A stretch of 37,408 bases of DNA from Pseudonocardia sp. GTDB lineage: Bacteria > Actinomycetota > Actinomycetes > Mycobacteriales > Pseudonocardiaceae. Under the pieces are notes generated by a model. The model did no database searches and was not told the origin of the DNA. It saw only the letters and a program-made list of their open reading frames with translations. Below are positions 32,315 to 37,408 of the stretch, piece by piece (the first letter of the stretch is position 1; each line of letters starts with the position of its first letter). A program made the position numbers and the translations under genes. The stretch spans positions 1-37,408 of the forward strand of contig JAEUJO010000178.1 in the NCBI GenBank assembly GCA_016794615.1, written 5' to 3'.

Positions 32315-33072
32315 CCGAGGAAGGCCGTCACGTCGATCAGCGTGTGGGCGCCGATCAGCATCCACAGCCGGTTGGTCCGCTGCCAGACCCGGCCGAACAC
32401 CAGGCCCATCGCGATGTTGCCGACGAACCCGCCGAGCCCCTGGTAGAGGTGGTAGGTACCGCGCAGCAACGCCTGGGCGGCGAGCGAGCGGTTCTCCGAC
32501 CACCCGAGCTGCCGCAGCCGGGTGAGCAGGTAGCCGACCAGCACCACCTCCTCGGCCCAGGCGTTCGCCGCGGCGGAGGCGATCAGCACCGGCAGGCGCC
32601 ACCACGTGTCGTCGAGCGTGGTCGGCGCGATGGTGACGCTCACACCCAGCGCCCGGGCGCCGAGGTACACACCCAACCCCGGGATGCCGATCAGCGCGGC
32701 CAGTCCGGCGGCGCCCAGGGCGTCGCGGCCGGGCCGGTGCCCGTCCAGCCCGACGGAGCGCAGTGCCAGACCGGCGCGGAGCAGCAGATACAGCCCGAGC
32801 GCACCCCAACCGACGAGCTGCAGCACGCGGGCCAGCTGCACGGCGAGGTCGACGAGAGCGGCCCGGGCCCCGGGGGCATTCAGGGCGACCTGCTGCTCGT
32901 TGAGTGGAACGGGCTGGAGCAGGGCGTCGACCAGGCTCAGCCCGCTGCGCAGTGCCGAGAGGCCGAGACTGACGGTGAGCACCACCAGCACCTCGGTGGT
33001 GACGAGCCGCCGGTCCGCGGGATCCTCGATCGGCGGGCCGGCAGGCGGGGTCGGGATGAGCCAGGTCCGCAC
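32275..33072 (-). CDS. CPBP (CAAX-type) intramembrane metalloprotease
   Basis: 265 residues with about seven hydrophobic helices. The Abi/CPBP signature is present: EE at 174-175 in NAWAEEVVLVGYL, H208 in RGTYHLYQG, and H243 with D247 in GAHTLIDV. Family members cleave membrane proteins or act as non-proteolytic scaffolds; the substrate is unknown. The start GTG 33072 is preceded by TACCGT eight bases upstream on this strand, pointing to a leaderless mRNA; the frame is open further upstream, but this start gives the usual length. Its promoter region is shared with the divergent membrane-protein gene at 33122. The 3' end overlaps the pseudogene. Confidence 0.85.
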   Translation of the reverse strand: MRTWLIPTPPAGPPIEDPADRRLVTTEVLVVLTVSLGLSALRSGLSLVDALLQPVPLNEQQVALNAPGARAALVDLAVQLARVLQLVGWGALGLYLLLRAGLALRSVGLDGHRPGRDALGAAGLAALIGIPGLGVYLGARALGVSVTIAPTTLDDTWWRLPVLIASAAANAWAEEVVLVGYLLTRLRQLGWSENRSLAAQALLRGTYHLYQGLGGFVGNIAMGLVFGRVWQRTNRLWMLIGAHTLIDVTAFLGYAALRGRVGWLP

Positions 33073-33086
33073 GGGCGGCGACGGTA
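33073..33086 (-). promoter_or_regulatory. Leaderless promoter -10 (TACCGT) of the CPBP gene
   Basis: TACCGT on the minus strand at 33081-33086, eight bases before GTG 33072. Confidence 0.6.
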
Positions 33087-33109
33087 CCGGGGGCGTCGTC
33101 TGGTCGGCG

Positions 33110-33121
33110 TAGTCTGGTCGG
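33110..33121 (+). promoter_or_regulatory. Leaderless promoter -10 (TAGTCT) of the 33122 gene
   Basis: TAGTCT at 33110-33115 lies six bases before GTG 33122, back to back with the CPBP promoter in a 49-base divergent gap. Confidence 0.6.
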
Positions 33122-33598
33122 GTGTCGAGGAGCCAGGACCCGCGTCCGGGGGCGTCGGGCGGGTCCTCGGCGAGCGTGCTCCGGCTCGTGTTGTCCCCGC
33201 GCTGGATCGCCTGGCACCTGCTCACCCTCGGCGCGATGGTGACGTGCGGGTTCCTCGCCGCGTGGCAGTGGCGCCGGGCGGGGTCGGCGATGGGCAGCGC
33301 GCTGAACGTCGGCTACGGTCTGCAATGGCCGGTCTTCGCGGTGTTCTTCGGGTGGGTCTGGTGGCGGATGTTGCGCATCGAGATCGCCAAGCTGCCGGCG
33401 GCCCCGGAGCCTCCGGAGCCCCCGGAGCTACCCGTCACCTCGGGTCCCTCCCCCTTCGCCTACCGTCAGGGGCGCGTCAGCGCGGCCGACGAGGCCGAGA
33501 GCCCGGCACTGGCCGAGTACAACCGCATGCTCGCCGCGCTCGCGGCGCATGACCGTGATCTCGAACGCCGTGAGCAGGAACGACAGGGAGGACCTTAG
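33122..33598 (+). CDS. Small two-helix membrane protein, function unknown
   Basis: 158 residues: a polar Ser/Pro N-terminus, two membrane helices (about 27-48 and 66-83), a Pro-rich stretch (about 91-115) and a C-terminal helix with YNRMLAALAAHDRDLERREQE. The W-rich segment FAVFFGWVWWRML is distinctive, but I do not recognise a family. The stop TAG abuts the DUF3817 GTG, so the genes form an operon. The start GTG 33122 follows a -10 by six bases. Confidence 0.75.
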   Translation: MSRSQDPRPGASGGSSASVLRLVLSPRWIAWHLLTLGAMVTCGFLAAWQWRRAGSAMGSALNVGYGLQWPVFAVFFGWVWWRMLRIEIAKLPAAPEPPEPPELPVTSGPSPFAYRQGRVSAADEAESPALAEYNRMLAALAAHDRDLERREQERQGGP

Positions 33599-33922
33599 GT
33601 GTCGATCGCGACGGCCCTGCGCAACTACCGGGTGGCCGCCTGGGTGACAGGGATCGGCCTGCTCGTGCTGGTGTTCATCGCGATGCCGGCGAAGTACCTC
33701 TTCGGCGAGCCACGGCTGGTGGCGCTGGTCGGCATGCTGCACGGGTTCCTGTACATGGCCTACATCGTCTGCACGCTGATCCTCGCGGAGCGCTGCCGCT
33801 GGCGGCCGCTGGACGCCGTGGTGATCCTGCTCGCCGGCACGATCCCGATCGCGTCGTTCGTGGCCGAGCGTCAGGTCACCCGCCGGGTCCGCGAGGGTCG
33901 GGCGGTGCTCGGCTCCGGCTGA
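33599..33922 (+). CDS. DUF3817 family membrane protein
   Basis: 107 residues with three membrane helices (about 13-30, 38-60, 68-87) and the DUF3817 pattern of GLLVLVFIAMPAKYLFG followed by GMLHGFLYMAYIV, ending in a basic segment. Its function is unknown; relatives occur as single domains or fused to integral proteins. Start GTG 33599 directly follows the upstream TAG; GGGAGG lies nine bases before it. Its stop is three bases from the end of the convergent DUF2470 gene. Confidence 0.88.
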   Translation: MSIATALRNYRVAAWVTGIGLLVLVFIAMPAKYLFGEPRLVALVGMLHGFLYMAYIVCTLILAERCRWRPLDAVVILLAGTIPIASFVAERQVTRRVREGRAVLGSG

Positions 33923-33925
33923 ACG

Positions 33926-34720
33926 CTACGGCTCGGGCGTGCGCTCGCGGTGCGCCACGCCCACTCGCCGGAACGGGCACGCTACCAACCGGTTGAGCTG
34001 CTCCCGCAGATCCTCGGGCGTCGACGCCCCGTCGGGGAACGTCAGGCGCACGTCGTGGTCGCGTTCCGGGGTCTCCACCCGTAGCCGGAACCCGCAGCGG
34101 TCGACGCCCAGCGGGCGGATCCGGGCGCCGCGGCAGCGACCCAGCTCGGGCGGCAGGTGCTGGGCGAGGCCGACGAACACCTCGGGGTGGGCCGCCTCGA
34201 GGTGGGTCAGCCAGTGGTCCTCCATCAGGCAGAACGGGTCCGGGCGCGCCGCGGCCATGTCGACGGGGGTGAGCGCGGCGCAACCGTCGCCGTCGGCGAG
34301 CACCGCCGAGCCCGGGTCCAGGCGCACCAGCGTCGCGCCGTGGCCGAGCTCAAGCAGCCGCTCCTGCGGGCGGACGTCGGCGACCTGCAGCGCCATCCGA
34401 CGCGCCGCGCGCTGCTCGGGAAGCCACAGCCAGCCCGTGATCCACAGCAGCCCGCGGACCGGTTCACGCAGGTCGACCGCGGCGCGATCGACGAGTTCCA
34501 GCATGACGGCGGTGTTGCCGCCGCGCACGCGCGCGAGCAGCGGCTCGTCGTCGGCGAGCAGCAGCACCGCGGATCCGTCGGCACGCACGTGGTGCACGAG
34601 CGGCGTCACCGGCGCTGATCCGGTGCCGACCAGCGAGGCCTCACTCCGGCGCAGCGCCAGGCTGCGGGCGCGTTCGGCGTCGGTGGGTGCGGGCGGACGG
34701 CGCAGCCGCGTGCTTCCCAC
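33926..34720 (-). CDS. DUF2470 domain protein, likely iron-regulated (HugZ-like region)
   Basis: 264 residues. The N-terminal half (about 1-155) resembles the flavin-split-barrel part of heme-utilisation proteins in layout (VHHVRADGSAVLLLADDEPLLARVRGGN), and the C-terminal part (about 170-255) matches DUF2470 (VDRCGFRLRVETPERDHDVRLTFP). DUF2470 is found with HugZ-type heme oxygenases and other heme-linked proteins. The start is GTG 34720 with AGAGGGGG six bases upstream. An IdeR/DtxR-like palindrome lies 14-31 bases before the start. I therefore infer iron control and a possible heme-iron role, not a proven heme oxygenase. Confidence 0.8.
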   Translation of the reverse strand: MGSTRLRRPPAPTDAERARSLALRRSEASLVGTGSAPVTPLVHHVRADGSAVLLLADDEPLLARVRGGNTAVMLELVDRAAVDLREPVRGLLWITGWLWLPEQRAARRMALQVADVRPQERLLELGHGATLVRLDPGSAVLADGDGCAALTPVDMAAARPDPFCLMEDHWLTHLEAAHPEVFVGLAQHLPPELGRCRGARIRPLGVDRCGFRLRVETPERDHDVRLTFPDGASTPEDLREQLNRLVACPFRRVGVAHRERTPEP

Positions 34721-34733
34721 GGGAACCCCCTCT

Positions 34734-34753
34734 ACTTAGGCCAGCCTAAGTTA
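34734..34753. promoter_or_regulatory. IdeR/DtxR-type iron box
   Basis: ACTTAGGC CA GCCTAAGT (34734-34751) is a perfect eight-base-arm palindrome. Read from TTAGG, it matches the DtxR/IdeR consensus in the left half and centre (TTAGGnnAGnCTnA) and departs in the outer right half. It lies just upstream of DUF2470 and about 100 bases upstream of the divergent 34851 gene. The assignment is by sequence similarity only. Confidence 0.6.
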
Positions 34754-34837
34754 TAGACAGGGTCCGCTAATGTCCAGCGACGTGTCACCTGCGGCGAGAC
34801 ACCCTCACCCCGTCGCAACCGGCTCGTTGCCAGCGGT

Positions 34838-34850
34838 TAGCGTTTCGCGC
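34838..34850 (+). promoter_or_regulatory. Leaderless promoter -10 (TAGCGT) of the 34851 gene
   Basis: TAGCGT at 34838-34843, seven bases before GTG 34851. Confidence 0.6.
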
Positions 34851-35741
34851 GTGACGACGGTGCCCTCGGCCGACCCAGCGGACCGGCTGCCCGTGCCACC
34901 GCTGTTCGACCACCTCGTCGACGACACGAGCCTCCTGGCGCCCCGGGGGGAGGCGCCGGAGGTGGCCGCGGTCGTCACCCGGTACCTGGCCACCCGGGAG
35001 GGGCGCCACGGCGCCCTGCTCGGACAGCTGGTCTGCCCCGTCTCGCGGCTGCCCGCGCTGGTCAAGGAGCTGGCCCGGTCGAGGCCGGCGCGGCCGGTCG
35101 ACGTCTCGCTGGTCGTCGACACCGGCCTCGGCGCGGTACCCAAGGCGCTGTCGACCGTCTTCTCCCGCTCCAACCTGCTCACGCCCCGGGCGATCGAGAC
35201 GGCCGCGCCCGTCGACGTCGACGCGATCTGGCTGGAGCGGGTGGCCGAGTTCGTGCCGGACGACGTCGTCGCCGTGGTCGAGCCCTGCCGCCCGTTGGGG
35301 GCGGAGGAGGACGGCGTCGCGAACTGGCTGGACGCGGTGCACCGGGTCGCGAAGCACGGCTGTACGCCGAAGCTGCGGTGCGGTGGCTCGCGGCCGTCGG
35401 ACGTACCGTCCGTCGCCGACGTCGACCGGTTCGTGCGGGTGGTGGCCGAGGCCGGCCGCGGGTTCGTCGCGCTGGGCGCACTGCCGGTGGTCGGCGCGGT
35501 GACACCGGACGGTGGCTCGCGCCTCGGCGTGCTGAACCTGCTCGTCGGGGCCGCCCGCGCGCTGGCACACGGTGCCGTCACCGAGGCGCTGGCCAGCACG
35601 GACGGCCCGGCGCTCGCCCACGAGGCCCGCGCACTGTCACCGAGCCGGGTGCGGGCGGTCCGCACGCTGCTGCCCCGCTGCGGCGCCGGTCCCGCCCCGC
35701 TCCCCGCCGCCGAGCTGTCGGACCTGCACCTGCTCGGCTGA
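34851..35741 (+). CDS. Conserved protein of unknown function
   Basis: 296 residues, Ala/Val-rich, no membrane helix or signal. Blocks VSLVVDTGLGAVPKAL, VEPCRPLGAEEDG, LRCGG and LGVLNLLVGAARAL suggest an alpha/beta barrel-like fold, but I recognise no family. The start is GTG 34851 (an upstream ATG at 34770 is in frame), chosen because of the adjacent -10. It lies upstream of pheA but with its own promoter, and pheA also has its own -10, so no operon is implied. Confidence 0.72.
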   Translation: MTTVPSADPADRLPVPPLFDHLVDDTSLLAPRGEAPEVAAVVTRYLATREGRHGALLGQLVCPVSRLPALVKELARSRPARPVDVSLVVDTGLGAVPKALSTVFSRSNLLTPRAIETAAPVDVDAIWLERVAEFVPDDVVAVVEPCRPLGAEEDGVANWLDAVHRVAKHGCTPKLRCGGSRPSDVPSVADVDRFVRVVAEAGRGFVALGALPVVGAVTPDGGSRLGVLNLLVGAARALAHGAVTEALASTDGPALAHEARALSPSRVRAVRTLLPRCGAGPAPLPAAELSDLHLLG

Positions 35742-35754
35742 CGGCGCGGCCGTC

Positions 35755-35768
35755 TAGGCTCGGCGACC
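35755..35768 (+). promoter_or_regulatory. Leaderless promoter -10 (TAGGCT) of pheA
   Basis: TAGGCT at 35755-35760, eight bases before GTG 35769. It leaves no room for a leader-peptide attenuator or T-box. Confidence 0.65.
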
Positions 35769-36731
35769 GTGCCTCGACTGGCGTTCCTCGGCCCGCACGC
35801 GACCTTCACCGAGCAGGCGCTGCTGACGCTTCCGGATGCCCGGGGCGCGGAGCTGGTGCCGTGCGCGGGAAACCCGGCCGTCCTCGCCGCCGTCCGGGAC
35901 GGGCAGGTCGACGCGGGCTGTGTGCCGATCGAGAACAGCGTCGAGGGCGCCGTGCCACCGGTGCTGGACGGCCTGCTCGACGACCCGCCGCTGATGATCG
36001 TCAAAGAGGTGGCGCTCGCCGTCCGGTTCGCCGCCATGGTCCGTCCGGGCACGACGACCGGGGAGATCCGGACCGTCGCATCGCACAACCACGGCATCGC
36101 CCAGACCCGCAACTGGATCGCAGGCCACCTTCCGCACGCGGACGTCCTGGTCAGCACCTCCACCAGCGAAGCGGCCGCCCAGGTGGCCCGCGGGGAGATC
36201 GACGCCGCCATCTGCGCGCCGCTGGCCGCCGAGCTGTTCGGCCTGGAGATCATCGCCGACGACGTCGCGGACCACGCCGGGGCCGTCACCCGCTTCGTGC
36301 TCCTCACCCTGCCCGGCCCACTCCCGGAGCCGACCGGCCACGACCGCACGACGCTCGCCGCCACCACCCAGAACCGCCCCGGCTCGCTGCTCGGGCTGCT
36401 GACCGAGCTGGCCGTGCGCGGGATCGACCTCACGCGCATCGAGTCGCGCCCGATCAAGGACCGGCACGCCGAGTACTGGTTCCACCTCGACTGCACCGGC
36501 CACATCGCCGATCCCGCGATGGGGGAGGCGCTGGCCGCGCTGCACCGGCGCTGCGACCGGGTGCGCTTCCTCGGCTCCTATCCCCGGGCCGGGAGCGTAA
36601 ACGGCCTGGCGCCCGGCGTCGGCGCGCCTGCCGTTCCCGAGCACGGCACCGACGCGGCGGCGTTCGCGACCGCCGAACGCTGGCTCGCCTGCCTGCGCTG
36701 TGGTGGATCCGAGGGGGGAGCGCTGACGTGA
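35769..36731 (+). CDS. pheA: Prephenate dehydratase
   Basis: 320-residue monofunctional prephenate dehydratase for phenylalanine synthesis. Catalytic domain about 3-180: MPRLAFLGPHATFTEQA, VPIENSVEG (52-60) and the TRF motif at 174-176. An ACT regulatory domain (about 194-273) shows NRPGSLLGLL and ESRPIKDRHAEYWF, the phenylalanine-binding ESRP motif, so feedback inhibition by Phe is expected. There is no chorismate mutase domain. Its stop overlaps the next gene as GTGA. The GTG start follows a -10 hexamer by eight bases. Confidence 0.95.
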   Translation: MPRLAFLGPHATFTEQALLTLPDARGAELVPCAGNPAVLAAVRDGQVDAGCVPIENSVEGAVPPVLDGLLDDPPLMIVKEVALAVRFAAMVRPGTTTGEIRTVASHNHGIAQTRNWIAGHLPHADVLVSTSTSEAAAQVARGEIDAAICAPLAAELFGLEIIADDVADHAGAVTRFVLLTLPGPLPEPTGHDRTTLAATTQNRPGSLLGLLTELAVRGIDLTRIESRPIKDRHAEYWFHLDCTGHIADPAMGEALAALHRRCDRVRFLGSYPRAGSVNGLAPGVGAPAVPEHGTDAAAFATAERWLACLRCGGSEGGALT

Positions 36732-37357
36732 GGCTCGTGCTGGCCCGGCACGGACGCACGGCGGCCAACGCCATGCACGTCCTGGACAGCCGCCCGCCGG
36801 GCGCGCCGCTCGACGAGCTGGGCCGCGACCAGGCGGACGAGCTGGCCCGCCGGCTGGCCGGCCACCCGGTGCGCGCCGTGCACGCCTCGCGGGCGATCCG
36901 GGCGCAGCAGACCGCCAGCCCGGTGGCCGCCGTGCACGGGCTCGCGGTCGAGGTGGTCGACGGGATCCACGAGGTGTCCATCGGCGAGCTCGAAGGCCGC
37001 TCCGACGGCGCGGCGTTCGAGGCGTTCTTCGAGGTCTACGACGCGTGGTGGCGCGGTGAGCTGGACGCGCGGCTGCCCGGTGGGGAGTCCGCCCTGGACC
37101 TGCGTGCGCGCTTCCTGCCCGCCGTGGAGCGGATCGTCGGCGACGCCGACCGTGACGGCGATGTCGTGCTGGTCAGCCACGGTGCCGCGATCCGGATGGC
37201 GGCCGCCGCGCTGCTCGGCGACACGGTCGAGACCTCGTACGTGCCCAACGCCGGGCTGGTGGTGCTGCACCGCGAGGAGCAGGGCTGGGTGCTGGATGCC
37301 TGGGACCCGGGCGAGCCGGTGCGCAAGGACGTCACCGGGGGCGGCGCCCCGGCCTGA
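36728..37357 (+). CDS. Histidine phosphatase superfamily (phosphoglycerate mutase-like) protein
   Basis: 209 residues. The catalytic RHG motif is LVLARHGRTAAN with phospho-His8, followed by ASRAIRAQQTA and a second catalytic His in VLVSHGAAIRM. The acid-base Glu lies in EVSIGELEGR. It is a branch-2-like cofactor-independent phosphatase fold; the substrate is unknown. GTG 36728 overlaps the pheA stop (GTGA), so the two are translated together, which suggests a shared regulatory need, perhaps in aromatic or sugar phosphate metabolism. This arrangement with prephenate dehydratase recurs in actinobacteria as far as I recall. Confidence 0.9.
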   Translation: MRLVLARHGRTAANAMHVLDSRPPGAPLDELGRDQADELARRLAGHPVRAVHASRAIRAQQTASPVAAVHGLAVEVVDGIHEVSIGELEGRSDGAAFEAFFEVYDAWWRGELDARLPGGESALDLRARFLPAVERIVGDADRDGDVVLVSHGAAIRMAAAALLGDTVETSYVPNAGLVVLHREEQGWVLDAWDPGEPVRKDVTGGGAPA

Positions 37358-37390
37358 GCGCGTCGTCGCCCGGGTGCCGAGCTGTGTGTG

Positions 37391-37408
37391 CCGGGTTGCA
37401 GCAGGGTG
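37391..37408 (+). repeat. Start of a palindromic repeat cut by the window end
   Basis: GGGTTGCAGCAGGGTG (37393-37408) matches the left arm of the 28135 element (GGGTTGCAGCAAGGTG) with one change. The rest lies outside the window. It follows the phosphatase gene. Confidence 0.6.

Noticed and set aside
35742..35768. Leader-peptide attenuator or T-box upstream of pheA
   Set aside because: The gap is 27 bases and the -10 lies eight bases from the start codon, leaving no leader.

Overview
The window is very GC-rich, has GTG starts throughout, and carries the actinobacterial Ser/Thr-kinase and cell-wall cluster (fhaA-fhaB-pstP-rodA-pbpA-pknA-pknB) with a tRNA-Leu(CAG) beside fhaA, an order that sits near oriC in Mycobacterium tuberculosis and its relatives. 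Together with families such as DUF6474, DUF5926, DUF2630 and DUF3817, this points to a chromosomal core region of a Pseudonocardiales-type actinobacterium. The genus is an inference from gene style and repeats. No phage, plasmid, insertion sequence or CRISPR array is visible.

Layout. 1-9927, minus strand: a transcription unit from fhaA to pknB with mostly 4-base stop/start overlaps, followed by a glutamine amidotransferase (TrpG/PabA type) cut by the window edge. 10058-10140: tRNA-Leu(CAG). 10146-12979: a kinase-like protein with no P-loop lysine, DUF2630, a MetE-C-like protein and a SAM methyltransferase. A nested hairpin at 13005-13061 separates these from a minus-strand copper set (membrane protein, YcnI, CopC, CopD; 13126-16094). 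16253-19990: DUF6474, a RecB-like/RNase-H-like nuclease, a heme-peroxidase remnant and a cupin lipoprotein. 20131-21447: a membrane protein and an Fpg/Nei glycosylase. 21453-28067: LytS-type histidine kinase, S49 peptidase, LytTR response regulator, a DUF485-like membrane protein with a long disordered N-terminus, and an acetate/monocarboxylate-type sodium:solute symporter. 28257-33922: rhodanese, DUF4328, cytochrome P450, DUF5926, an isochorismatase pseudogene, a CPBP protease, a small membrane protein and DUF3817. 33926-37357: DUF2470 gene with an iron-box-like palindrome, an unknown protein, prephenate dehydratase and a histidine phosphatase.

How the genes work together. The first block is a signalling and cell-envelope module: PASTA kinase PknB and PknA phosphorylate substrates including the FHA proteins, PstP reverses this, and RodA/PbpA are a peptidoglycan polymerase/transpeptidase pair. 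The 21-28 kb block looks like a sensor-regulator-transporter locus analogous to enterobacterial BtsSR/YpdAB systems that control carboxylate transporters, but with a protease gene inside it and unusual extra segments in the regulator, the accessory protein and the transporter. It is the best candidate here for an undescribed system.

Three sequence-level patterns cut across genes. At least ten monocistronic or first genes have a -10-like hexamer 6-8 bases before the start codon, indicating leaderless mRNAs. A dispersed palindromic repeat built on TTTGCAG(G/C)AAGGTGGCC occurs in several intergenic gaps. Two gene remnants lie between intact genes, one of them next to such a repeat.
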